This document shows, piece after piece, positions 1 through 7,763 of a DNA stretch of 64,000 bases. Both the position numbers and the translations under genes were made by a program. This DNA is from JBJXGV01 sp046160485 (GTDB lineage: Bacteria > Orphanbacterota > Orphanbacteria > JBJXGV01), in the NCBI GenBank assembly GCA_046160485.1, contig JBJXGV010000060.1, forward strand, positions 56,244 through 120,243. The letters are read 5' to 3'. The notes under the pieces are model-generated. The model made no database searches. It was not told where the DNA came from and saw only the letters and a list, made by a program, of their open reading frames with translations. Numbering within the stretch: position 1 is the first letter of the stretch; each line of letters begins with the position of its first letter.

Positions 1-560
1 GCGTGCGCGATCTGCACGACAAAGCCGCCGACCCCGCCGGCGCCGACTACGAACGCCGCGTCGCCCGCGCGCAGCTCCGACCGCTCCACGGCGCGATACG
101 CGGTCGAGACGGCGTCGGCGACCACGGAGAGCGCACGAAGGTCCGTGTCGCTCCGCGTGCCGGCAAGTGGAACGAGAGGCGCGGCGGGCACGCTCATGTG
201 CGTGGCGAAGCCGCCGTCGATGTCGTTGCCGGGCATTCTTTGGTTCGGGCATGCGTTGCCACGGCCGCTCGCGCAGAAATCGCACCGCCCGCACGGGAGC
301 ACGGCCGGGACGATCACTTTCTGTCCGCGCGAGAGCGAAACATTCGCGCCGACATCGGTGACGGTGCCGACGACCTCATGCCCGAGCACGAGCGGGAGGG
401 CCTTCGCGGGACGAACGGATCCATCCGCGAAGCCGAGGTCGGTGTGGCAGAGGCCGCACGCAAGCACTTCGATGACGGCCTCGCCCGGGCCTGGCACCGG
501 TTGGGGGATTTCTTTCGCGACGAGCGGATTGCCTGGAGCCTCGAGGACGTACGCCAACAT
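1..560 (-). CDS. zinc-dependent alcohol dehydrogenase, C-terminus cut by window edge
   Basis: Medium-chain NAD(P)-dependent alcohol dehydrogenase; 186 residues are present, reading from ATG at 560 off the left edge. The catalytic zinc site is visible: Cys38 in CGLCHTD and His61-Glu62 in the GHE motif. Structural zinc cysteines are Cys90, Cys93, Cys96 and Cys104. The Rossmann turn GAGGVGG lies at 173-179. The stretch MPGNDIDGGFATH followed by LSVVADAVSTAYRAV resembles 6-hydroxycyclohex-1-ene-1-carbonyl-CoA dehydrogenases (Had), but related zinc dehydrogenases share much of this, so the substrate is open. It is divergent from the glycosyltransferase at 699, with a palindrome in the shared promoter region. 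No companion aromatic-degradation gene is visible in this window. Family certain, subfamily tentative. Confidence 0.85.
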   Translation of the reverse strand, partial: MLAYVLEAPGNPLVAKEIPQPVPGPGEAVIEVLACGLCHTDLGFADGSVRPAKALPLVLGHEVVGTVTDVGANVSLSRGQKVIVPAVLPCGRCDFCASGRGNACPNQRMPGNDIDGGFATHMSVPAAPLVPLAGTRSDTDLRALSVVADAVSTAYRAVERSELRAGDAAFVVGAGGVGGFVVQIAH

Positions 561-618
561 AGCGCACTCGCGATCGTCCTCGAGCGGGAGGGAGGCCGAG
601 GGCGAAAGGCAGGCTAGT

Positions 619-639
619 AAACGAACGTTCGCTTGTCAA
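619..639 (-). promoter_or_regulatory. palindromic operator inside a TTGACA promoter for the dehydrogenase
   Basis: A perfect 10-base palindrome CGAACGTTCG (622-631), with flanking AA and TT in symmetric places (619-634), lies in the spacer of a minus-strand promoter. That promoter has a perfect -35 TTGACA (639-634) and, 17 bases on, a weak -10 TAGCCT (616-611), about 50 bases before the dehydrogenase start. The symmetry and size suit a TetR-family repressor site, but no TetR gene is in view. The -10 is poor, so the start point is uncertain. Confidence 0.45.
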
Positions 640-664
640 GCAACACGTTGCGGCAACTTCCGGC

Positions 665-692
665 GTGTCGCGCCACCGACGTGACTTAAGAT
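665..692 (+). promoter_or_regulatory. putative leaderless promoter of the glycosyltransferase gene
   Basis: A TAAGAT -10 hexamer (687-692) sits six bases before the ATG at 699. A GTGTCG -35-like hexamer (665-670) lies 16 bases upstream of it. No ribosome binding site precedes the ATG. Transcription would begin at or next to the start codon, giving a leaderless mRNA. The same spacing is seen before the genes at 33466 and 52353. Confidence 0.4.
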
Positions 693-698
693 CTCGCC

Positions 699-2264
699 AT
701 GACCGGAGGAGCCGATGCCCGCGCGACGAATCGCGCACCGCTTGCGCTTCTCGCGGTGATCATCGTGACCGGCGCCGCGGTGCGCCTCCTCTTCACCGGC
801 GCACGCGGCCTGCGCATCGACGAGGCCGTCAGCTGGGGCATCGCTCGAATGCCTTGGCCTACGTTCATCAAGGTCGTCACGACCGCCGAGGCGAACATGA
901 TCGCCTACTACGTTCCGCTGCGGGCGTGGCTTCACCTTGGGGAAACCGAATTCGCGATCCGGTTTCTCTCCGTTGTCTTCGGTGTGCTGGCGCTACCGGC
1001 GATCTATCGGCTCGGCACGCGGCTCTTCGGTCGCCGCGAAGGCGTCATCGCCGCGGCGCTTCTCGCTGCTCACCCGTTCCACGTTCACTTCTCGCAGGAC
1101 GCGCGCGCCTATAGCCTCGTCGTGTTCCTCGTGATCGTGTCGACCGACCTATTCGTTCGCGCCCTGCAATCGCCGGCGCGCGCTCGCGCCTGGACGGCAT
1201 ACGCCCTCGTCGCCGGTCTTTCCGTCTACGCACACGTCTTCGCACTTCTCGTTCTTCTCTCGCACGCGATGGTGTTTTTGGCGCATCGCCGGCGGCACGC
1301 CGCGGCCGCGATTCCGCGCGGCGCCGCACTCTTGCTTGCGTTTCTCATCGCGCCGATGGTCGCGTTCCTCGCGACTCAGAACAAGGGGCGGCTCGGCTGG
1401 GTCCCGCATCCGACCCCCGAGCACCTCACGCGCATCCTCAACGATCTCGCGGGCTCGGACACGGCAGCCGCAGCGGTCCTTGCGCTCGCCGCGATCACGA
1501 GCGTCCTCCTCCTCCGCCCGCGGCGAGCGGGCGCGCCGGGCGGCGACCGTTCCGCGCGCGACCGCGGTCCCGCGCTTCTGCTCGTGCTCTGGTTCGCGGT
1601 CCCGTTCGTCGTCTCCGCCGCGTTCTCCGCGGCGCGTCCGATCCTCGTGTCGCGCTACTTGCTGATGTGCGTTCCGGCGCTCGTACTGCTGCTCGCGCGC
1701 GGCGCCACGCTGCTCGCGGAGCGCGCTCGCTTCGGGCGTGCGGCGGCGATCGTCGCGGGGGCGCTCCTGCTCGGAGTGTTCGCCGCGCAGATGCGCGACG
1801 ATACCCGGAAGCGCATCGCCGACCGCAACGAGTGGGCGCCCGCCGCGCGCCACATCCTCGCCGGCCAGCGCGAGGGCGACGCGGCTCTCGTCTACTTCTG
1901 GTCTAATCGTTATCTGATCGAGTACTACGCGCGCCGCGCGGCGGAGCGCGGCGGCGCAGCGCTCACGCCGCGGTTCATCTTCCCCTACGCCGACGGAGCC
2001 GCGCCGCCGGCGCGCCGCGGCGAGGTGACGCGGGAAGAGTGGGAGAGGATCTCGCGCGATGCGGAGCGGATCTGGCTCGTCGCGCCGGCGAAGCTCGTTC
2101 GAGCCGGCCTGCGCGTGCCCGCGAGCGACGACGGCAAGCTCGGGTCGATTCGCGCACGACTCGAGGAAGGCTTCGCGTGCGAGGAGAGCGTCGTGTTCGA
2201 GGGCGACATCTCGCCGCTCGTCGTCGAGCTTTACACCCGGGAGGCGCTACCGCCCGCGCGCTGA
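699..2264 (+). CDS. GT-C membrane glycosyltransferase, family 39/83-like
   Basis: Polytopic membrane protein of 521 residues, predicted to move a sugar from a lipid-linked donor to a protein or lipid acceptor on the periplasmic face of the inner membrane. The first periplasmic loop has RIDEAVSW (residues about 46-53), the acidic motif of the GT-C/ArnT/PMT fold. SQDARAYSL near residue 137 is a second hallmark of these bacterial GT39-like enzymes. About ten hydrophobic helices fill residues 15-370. A soluble C-terminal region follows, with RNEWAPAARHI and a YFWSNRYLIEYY stretch. The ATG at 699 is chosen because a -10 hexamer lies just upstream and any earlier in-frame start would remove it. No other polysaccharide genes are adjacent, so the acceptor cannot be named. 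Confidence 0.8.
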   Translation: MTGGADARATNRAPLALLAVIIVTGAAVRLLFTGARGLRIDEAVSWGIARMPWPTFIKVVTTAEANMIAYYVPLRAWLHLGETEFAIRFLSVVFGVLALPAIYRLGTRLFGRREGVIAAALLAAHPFHVHFSQDARAYSLVVFLVIVSTDLFVRALQSPARARAWTAYALVAGLSVYAHVFALLVLLSHAMVFLAHRRRHAAAAIPRGAALLLAFLIAPMVAFLATQNKGRLGWVPHPTPEHLTRILNDLAGSDTAAAAVLALAAITSVLLLRPRRAGAPGGDRSARDRGPALLLVLWFAVPFVVSAAFSAARPILVSRYLLMCVPALVLLLARGATLLAERARFGRAAAIVAGALLLGVFAAQMRDDTRKRIADRNEWAPAARHILAGQREGDAALVYFWSNRYLIEYYARRAAERGGAALTPRFIFPYADGAAPPARRGEVTREEWERISRDAERIWLVAPAKLVRAGLRVPASDDGKLGSIRARLEEGFACEESVVFEGDISPLVVELYTREALPPAR

Positions 2265-2296
2265 GCTGGGAGCGGAGCGCGGTCCGCCGGGTGCTC

Positions 2297-2320
2297 CGCA
2301 ACCCGGTTCTAGACACGAGT
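2297..2320 (+). terminator. hairpin after the glycosyltransferase gene
   Basis: A short stem-loop about 35 bases past the stop pairs a CCGGGT arm with an ACCCGG arm around an 8-base loop. It is followed only by TTCT, not a T tract. An overlapping 7-base pairing of GCGGAGC with GCTCCGC is also possible in the same stretch. It is a weak candidate for a factor-independent terminator. Confidence 0.3.
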
Positions 2321-2389
2321 GCGGCGCGCGTGATACTTTTCTAAAACGGTGAAGGTGCGTTGTGCGTTGTCCGGCATGACCGCAGGCTT

Positions 2390-2402
2390 TTGAATTATTC
2401 AA
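2390..2402. promoter_or_regulatory. AT-rich 13-base palindrome upstream of the CHRD gene
   Basis: TTGAATTATTCAA is an exact inverted repeat of 6-base arms around one central T, in the most AT-rich stretch of the 266-base gap between the glycosyltransferase and the CHRD gene. It stands out against the very high GC surroundings. It could be a regulator site or part of a promoter, but I see no convincing -35/-10 pair with correct spacing around it. Confidence 0.3.
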
Positions 2403-2530
2403 TTCCGAGTACTCCCCCCCGATCGGTTGCGTTCGTCGAGCCTCACGACGCCAGCAGTCTGCGCGCGCTGGTTTCACCGCGACACTATTCCTGCGGATCG
2501 CTTCGGATCCGGCAGAAAGGGGAGCGCTTG

Positions 2531-3037
2531 ATGACATCGCAACAGAGGAAATTTGGTGGCGGACGCCGTGGCGTGGCCGTTGCCGCGCTCGCGCTCGCGC
2601 TCGGAGTCGCGTGCTTCGGCGTCGCGGCGGCGGCGGTGATTAACCTCACGGCAACACTCGAAGGAACTCAGGAGGTTCCGCCGAACGCGTCGCCTGCGAC
2701 GGGCACCGCCGTGATGGTGCTCGACACCGACGCCAACACGCTCGACTACAACGTCACGTTCTCGGGTTTGACAGCTCCGCAGACGAACGCGCACTTTCAC
2801 GGGCCGGCGGCGCCTGGAGTGAATGCTCCGGTGCGTTTCGGCATTGGCGTAGGAAGCCCGAACATCGGCGTGTGGAACCTGACGGACGCGGACGAGACGA
2901 TGATTCTCGACGGGCTCGTCTACGTGAACGTGCACACGACGGCGTTTCCGGGTGGCGAGATTCGCGGACAGGTCGGAATCGCGCCGAACGCAACCGAGGC
3001 GTCGACCTGGGGGCAGATCAAGTCGCTCTATCGGTAG
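2531..3037 (+). CDS. secreted CHRD-domain protein
   Basis: Exported protein of 168 residues. A signal peptide occupies about residues 1-37 (basic RRG, then a long alanine-rich core ending AAAAV). The rest is a single CHRD domain, recognised by the order LTATLEGTQEVPPN, GTAVMVLDTD, NAHFHGPAAPG and VYVNVHTTAFPGGEIRGQV. CHRD domains were named from chordin and are widespread in secreted bacterial proteins; their molecular role is unknown. The ATG at 2531 is favoured over earlier in-frame starts because AAAGGGGAG precedes it at good spacing and a typical signal peptide follows directly. It stands alone, followed by a hairpin. Confidence 0.85.
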   Translation: MTSQQRKFGGGRRGVAVAALALALGVACFGVAAAAVINLTATLEGTQEVPPNASPATGTAVMVLDTDANTLDYNVTFSGLTAPQTNAHFHGPAAPGVNAPVRFGIGVGSPNIGVWNLTDADETMILDGLVYVNVHTTAFPGGEIRGQVGIAPNATEASTWGQIKSLYR

Positions 3038-3068
3038 CAGCGTAAGCACGATTCTGCTGGCATCAGCA

Positions 3069-3098
3069 CGAGGGGCGGCCGATACTGGTCGCCCCTCG
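3069..3098 (+). terminator. strong GC-rich hairpin between the CHRD gene and selD
   Basis: Twelve-base arms CGAGGGGCGGCC (3069-3080) and GGTCGCCCCTCG (3087-3098) pair fully with one G-T wobble around a six-base loop GATACT. No T tract follows. It lies 31 bases past the CHRD stop and 29 bases before selD, so it may end the CHRD transcript or act as a leader structure for selD. Confidence 0.5.
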
Positions 3099-3127
3099 CG
3101 CATTCAACCCCTCGCTGGAGAAGATCG

Positions 3128-4204
3128 ATGTCCGTCCCGAACGAACGCGTCAATCCCGACGATGTAAAGTTGACGCAGCTCGCGCAGCGCGCCGGTTGCG
3201 CGGCGAAGCAACCGCCGGGCTATCTTCTTTCGCTCCTCGGCACATTGCCGCCGATTACCGACCCGCGCGTTCTCGTCGGCTCAAATCTCGCGGACGACGC
3301 GGCGGTCTACAAGATGAGCGACGACCTCGCGCTCGTGCTCACGACGGATTTCTTCACGCCGATCGTCGATCGCCCCTTCGATTTCGGCGCGATCGCGGCG
3401 GCGAACGCGCTCAGCGATGTCTACGCAATGGGCGGCACGCCGCTCGCGGCGCTTTCCATCGTCGGCTATCCCGATCAGAAGATCGGGCCCGAGGTACTCG
3501 GCGAGATCTTGCGCGGCGCGATCGCGAAGGCGGCGGACGCGGGGATCGCGATTGTCGGCGGGCACACGATCAAGGCGGACGAGCCGATCTTCGGACTCGC
3601 GGTGACGGGGTCGGTGCATCCGGCGCGCGTTCTCACGAACGCGGGCGCGAAGCCCGGTGATTTGCTAATCCTCACGAAGCCGATCGGGCTCGGCATCATC
3701 ACAACGGCCGCGAAGAATGGCGCCGACTCGCTCGGCGCGATCGGCGGCGCGATCACGCTCATGGCGACGCTCAATCGCGTGGCGTGCGAGGTGCTGACGA
3801 AACACGAGGTGCACGCGCTTACCGACGTGACGGGCTTCGGGCTGCTCGGGCATCTGCGCAACGTGACTGCGGCAAGCCGCGTGACGGCGCGCGTGTGGCT
3901 CGACGGCGTGCCCGTGCTCGATGCAGCACGCGCGTACGTCGCGTCGGGAGTCGCGCCGGGAGGCACGCACGCGAATTGGCGATTCCTCGGCGAGTGGGTC
4001 GACTACGCGGCCGACATCTCGAAGGAGGAGCAGCTCCTCGTGTGCGACGCGCAAACCTCGGGCGGATTGCTCGCGTGCGTGCCGCGCGGCATCGCGGACG
4101 CGGTCGTGCGCGACCTGCTCGCGGCGGGCACGCCGGCGGCGGCGATCATCGGCGAGATCACCGGCGCGGGTGCGGGGAAAATTGCGGTGACGCGCTCTCG
4201 CTAG
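3128..4204 (+). CDS. selD: selenide, water dikinase (selenophosphate synthase)
   Basis: SelD makes selenophosphate from selenide and ATP, the selenium donor for selenocysteine and for 2-selenouridine in tRNA. The protein has 358 residues, the usual length. The N-terminal active site is RAGCAAKQPPG, with catalytic Cys24 and Lys27; this is a cysteine form rather than a selenocysteine form. NLADDAAVY, TTDFFTPIVDRPFDFG and the GGHTIKADEP loop are the AIRS-family ATP and magnesium sites. DVTGFGLLGHL and a QTSGGLL motif lie in the C-terminal half. The ATG at 3128 follows GGAGAAG. No selA, selB, selC or selU is present in the window, so its client pathway lies elsewhere. It overlaps the antiporter gene tail-to-tail by four bases. 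Confidence 0.95.
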   Translation: MSVPNERVNPDDVKLTQLAQRAGCAAKQPPGYLLSLLGTLPPITDPRVLVGSNLADDAAVYKMSDDLALVLTTDFFTPIVDRPFDFGAIAAANALSDVYAMGGTPLAALSIVGYPDQKIGPEVLGEILRGAIAKAADAGIAIVGGHTIKADEPIFGLAVTGSVHPARVLTNAGAKPGDLLILTKPIGLGIITTAAKNGADSLGAIGGAITLMATLNRVACEVLTKHEVHALTDVTGFGLLGHLRNVTAASRVTARVWLDGVPVLDAARAYVASGVAPGGTHANWRFLGEWVDYAADISKEEQLLVCDAQTSGGLLACVPRGIADAVVRDLLAAGTPAAAIIGEITGAGAGKIAVTRSR

Positions 4205-6267
4205 CGCGTCGACTCAGCCTTGAGCGAGGCGCCGGCCGCGTCGAGCGCTTCGCTCGTACCCGCGAGCGCGAGTGTGTCGCCCGCCTGAAGTGCGACATGG
4301 CCGTCCGGCATCAGAATGACGGCATCCCCTCGAATGATCGCAAGAATCGTCGCGCCGGTGCGCGCGCGAAGTTGAAGCGTGCGCAGCTCCTTCCCGACAC
4401 ACGGATCGCGCGCGTCGAGGCGGACGGGCGTCGGACTTCCGAGCCCCGGCAACATCTGGTGAACCTGCTCGAGCAATCGCGATTCGTTCGACGCCGCCGC
4501 GTGCGACGATTTCGCGAGAGCCGCGACGATCACTTCGGCTCCCGCCTTCACGTGGCCATGGAGATTCGCGGCGCTGCGCCAGAACGCAACTCCGAGAATC
4601 GCGAGAATCACGGCGAGGCCGAGAACGGCGTACGGCCCGGCGAAGAACGGTTGCGTGATCGTGGCGAGCGGCGCGCCGACGAGGAGCACGACGAGAAGCT
4701 GAATCGTGACGACCATCGCGCGGCGCGGCGCGGCCGCGGGATCGAAGCGCCCCTGCTCCGCGTCGGGGAACGCGCGTGACGCGAGTGCCTGCCCGAGCGT
4801 TCGCGACGCGCGCATGAGCCCCACGCAGAACGGCAACGCGAGAAGCGCCGTGACGGTGATCACGAGCAACAGCGCGGCCGCGCCGGAGAGGCCCGTGGTA
4901 TCGCGGAGCGCACGGACAAGCGGGCGGGCCTCGATGACGACGCCCAGCACGATCACCGCGATCGCCGCGGCATCGATGAGCAGCACGCGTTGCGCCTTCC
5001 GAATGCGCGACTTCTCCGCGGGGAGCGGCGGCCGCAAGCGCACTCTCTCGATCCACGTTCCGTAGAGCGCAACGAACGTTTGGAGCGGGCGCGGCAGATG
5101 GCGGTCGACGTACCCCGACACCGGATCCGCCGCGCGAATCAGCCACGGGGTCAGGAGCGTCGTGATCGCGGAGACGGCAACCGCGACGGGGTAGAGGAAG
5201 GGACGCGTCGCGCCGGTCGCGACGCCGACTCCCGCGATGATGAACGAGAACTCGCCGATCTGCGCGAGGCTCATCCCGGTCTGCACCGCGGCGCGGGTGC
5301 CGGAGCCGGTCAAAAACGCGCTCACCGAAACCGCGGCGATCTTGCCGAAGACGACGAGGAGCGTGAGCACGATCACGGGGCGCCACTCGTCCGCGACGAC
5401 ACGCGGGTCGATCAGCATGCCGACCGATACGAAGAAAATCGCGGCGAACATGTCGCGCACGGGCTCGACGAGGCGCTCGATGATTTTCTCTTCGCCCGAC
5501 TCGGCGACGAGCGAGCCCGCGAGAAACGAGCCGAGCGCGACCGAGTAGCCGATCGATTCCGCTAAAAGCGACGTCGCGAAGCAGATGCCGATCGCCGACA
5601 CGAGCGTCGTTTCGGGCCGGCCGAGCTTCACGACGAAGCGGATGATCCGCGGGACGATGACGATGCCGATCCCCAAGAGCGCCGCGAGGAATCCGACGAG
5701 CCGCACGACGGTCGCCGTGAGCGCTCCCGCGGAAACAGCTTCGCCGGTCGAGGCAGGCGTCAGGACCGCGAGCAACAGGATCGCGAAAAGGTCTTCGATG
5801 ATGAGTACGCCGAAAACAGTCTCGGTAAAGAGCCCGCGCACGCCGCGCTCGGCGAACGCCTTCACGATGATCGTCGTGCTCGAAATCGCGATCGCCGCGC
5901 CCGCGTAGATACATTCGAGCGTCGTCCAGCCGAACATGCGTCCCGCAATGTAGCCGAGCCAGACCATGAAGCTGCACTGAAGCACCGCGACGATGACGAC
6001 CGCCCAGCCCGCGCGCAGAAGCCTTCGTAAGCTGAATTCGAGACCGAGCGAAAACATGAGCAGGATCACGCCGAGCTCGGAGAGCATGTGGACGATGGGC
6101 GCGTCCGCGACGAGCGGGATCGGCACGTGCGGCCCGACGATGAGCCCCGCGAGGAGATAACCGAAGACGACGGGCTGCCGGAGGCGCTGAAAGACGATCG
6201 TCGTGACGGCAGCGACGCCGAGGACGATCGCGAGTGTTCGTAGGAATTCGTGGGTGTAGTCCATCAT
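4201..6267 (-). CDS. Kef-type cation:proton antiporter with C-terminal TrkA-C domain
   Basis: Inner-membrane monovalent cation/proton antiporter of 688 residues. Residues about 1-385 form the CPA2 exchanger core, with QPVVFGYLLAGLIVGPH early, ISSTTIIVKAF, and GSFLAGSLVAES. A further hydrophobic block of about four helices (roughly 430-570) follows. The C-terminal 75 residues are a TrkA-C domain (VGKELRTLQLRARTGATIL, LQAGDTLALAG), which usually binds a regulatory ligand. There is no NAD-binding TrkA-N domain, unlike KefB/KefC, so gating by glutathione adducts is not expected. ATG codons at 6267 and 6264 are likely starts; a GTG at 6279 would add four residues. No clear ribosome binding site is visible. 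The ion cannot be read from sequence. Confidence 0.88.
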   Translation of the reverse strand: MMDYTHEFLRTLAIVLGVAAVTTIVFQRLRQPVVFGYLLAGLIVGPHVPIPLVADAPIVHMLSELGVILLMFSLGLEFSLRRLLRAGWAVVIVAVLQCSFMVWLGYIAGRMFGWTTLECIYAGAAIAISSTTIIVKAFAERGVRGLFTETVFGVLIIEDLFAILLLAVLTPASTGEAVSAGALTATVVRLVGFLAALLGIGIVIVPRIIRFVVKLGRPETTLVSAIGICFATSLLAESIGYSVALGSFLAGSLVAESGEEKIIERLVEPVRDMFAAIFFVSVGMLIDPRVVADEWRPVIVLTLLVVFGKIAAVSVSAFLTGSGTRAAVQTGMSLAQIGEFSFIIAGVGVATGATRPFLYPVAVAVSAITTLLTPWLIRAADPVSGYVDRHLPRPLQTFVALYGTWIERVRLRPPLPAEKSRIRKAQRVLLIDAAAIAVIVLGVVIEARPLVRALRDTTGLSGAAALLLVITVTALLALPFCVGLMRASRTLGQALASRAFPDAEQGRFDPAAAPRRAMVVTIQLLVVLLVGAPLATITQPFFAGPYAVLGLAVILAILGVAFWRSAANLHGHVKAGAEVIVAALAKSSHAAASNESRLLEQVHQMLPGLGSPTPVRLDARDPCVGKELRTLQLRARTGATILAIIRGDAVILMPDGHVALQAGDTLALAGTSEALDAAGASLKAESTR

Positions 6268-6356
6268 CTGAATGCGCACCGCACAGTAACAGCGCGCCGA
6301 TTGATTCGAAAGTACTCACGGAGGAGTTCTCGCCTCGCCGCGACCACCGTGATAGA

Positions 6357-7757
6357 ATGAGCGCCGCTCGCCCCGCAAAACCCGCAGCGTTCAGCATCAC
6401 GGTGACGATGTCTCTCTGGAGTCTCGCATTCCCATTCGCACGCGCCCCGCGGCGTCGGCGCGCCCCTATCGGATTTGTGCTGTTCCTCGCGATTCTCGCT
6501 GAATTCTTCGCGGTCCGACCCGTATTCGCGCAGGGCGATTGGTCCATCCTCGGTCACCCGACGACGCACGATCTGAACAAGCTCTCGTTCATCGACAACG
6601 ATCGCGGATGGGCGGTGGGCGACAGCGGGACGATTCTCGCGACGACGGACGGCGGCGCGAACTGGGCCGCGCAGACATCGCCGGTGACGTACGACATCGT
6701 CGATGTCGACATGATCGATGCGCAAATCGGTTGGGCGCTCGCGCAGCAATTCCCCGCGGAGCCCCTCTTCGAGTACGGGACGTCGGTGCTACGCACGACG
6801 AACGGCGGCGGCGCCTGGACCGTGCAGTCGACGTTCAACGAATTGTTTCTGCACGCGATCGAGTTCCACGACGCGGCGCGCGGTGTCCTCGGGGGCGAGC
6901 AGGGAAAGCTGTGGCGCACGACCAACGGCGGCGCGAACTGGATCCCCGGGATCGTCGATTCGGCGGCATTCGCGGTTTGGCCCGTTCGCGACTTCGAGTT
7001 CTACACCGCGAATTACGGCGTCGCGACGGGCGGATACTACGATGTCACCGGACTCGTGTGGCGGACGACCGACGGCGGCAAGAACTGGACTCACAAACGC
7101 GTCGCGGGCGAGCCGATCTTCGGAACGCATTTCTTCGATTCGCTCAATGTCGTTTGCGTCGGAGGCGATCTCGACTTCGGCGCCGGCATGGTCGAGACCG
7201 CGAATGGCGGCGCGCTCTGGGAGTACACGTACCTCGGCATCTGGGGGCAAGGCTCCGCGGTCGATTTCGCGACGCCGGGCGAAGGTTGGGCGGCGCTCGG
7301 CTTCGCCGGCACCTATATGGTCACGCTCGACTCGGGGAGCACGTGGACCGCGTCGTATACGCCCGACAGCACGGCGATGCACGACATCGTCTTCACCGAC
7401 GCGTTGACCGGCTACATGGTCGGTTCAGCGGGCACCGTGCTGAAGTACGTTCCGGTCGGAACCAATGTCGGCGGCCCGCGCGTCGCGCATTCGAGCGAAC
7501 CGCTCCTGCAGCAGAACCAACCGAATCCGTTCCATCGGTCGACGCGCTTCGACTTTCGCATGGGGCGCGCCGGCGCTGTGTCGCTGAAGGTCTACGATCT
7601 TGCGGGACGCGAAGTCGCGACAGTCGTGGATGAGGCGCTCGGCGCCGGAAGGTACGCGCGCGTGTTCGACGGGAGCGGCCTGCCGAGCGGCGTCTACTAC
7701 TACAAGCTCATTGCGGGGAGCTACGTCGAAACGAAGAAGATGGTCTTGCTTCGGTAG
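6357..7757 (+). CDS. secreted BNR/YCF48-like beta-propeller protein with C-terminal sorting domain
   Basis: Exported protein of 466 residues. A hydrophobic export segment follows the basic ARAPRRRRAP and ends near VRPVFA-QGDW. Residues about 60-365 contain repeated blades with the signature GWAVGDSGTIL then TTDGGANW, seen as TTNGGGAW, TTNGGANW and TTDGGKNW, as in photosystem II assembly factor (YCF48)-like propellers. The C-terminal 85 residues are the FlgD/Ig-like sorting module: QNQPNPFHRSTRF, SLKVYDLAGREV, GLPSGVYYYKLIAG and final KKMVLLR. The start is uncertain: ATG 6357 has no strong ribosome binding site, and ATG 6408 would give a more standard signal peptide. It ends six bases from the convergent gene at 7764. 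Function is probably structural or binding; no enzyme motif is seen. Confidence 0.8.
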   Translation: MSAARPAKPAAFSITVTMSLWSLAFPFARAPRRRRAPIGFVLFLAILAEFFAVRPVFAQGDWSILGHPTTHDLNKLSFIDNDRGWAVGDSGTILATTDGGANWAAQTSPVTYDIVDVDMIDAQIGWALAQQFPAEPLFEYGTSVLRTTNGGGAWTVQSTFNELFLHAIEFHDAARGVLGGEQGKLWRTTNGGANWIPGIVDSAAFAVWPVRDFEFYTANYGVATGGYYDVTGLVWRTTDGGKNWTHKRVAGEPIFGTHFFDSLNVVCVGGDLDFGAGMVETANGGALWEYTYLGIWGQGSAVDFATPGEGWAALGFAGTYMVTLDSGSTWTASYTPDSTAMHDIVFTDALTGYMVGSAGTVLKYVPVGTNVGGPRVAHSSEPLLQQNQPNPFHRSTRFDFRMGRAGAVSLKVYDLAGREVATVVDEALGAGRYARVFDGSGLPSGVYYYKLIAGSYVETKKMVLLR

Positions 7758-7763
7758 CGATCG

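Noticed and set aside
6234..6356. Earlier start of the first BNR protein
   Set aside because: It would overlap the antiporter's 5' end and place over 80 residues before the signal peptide.
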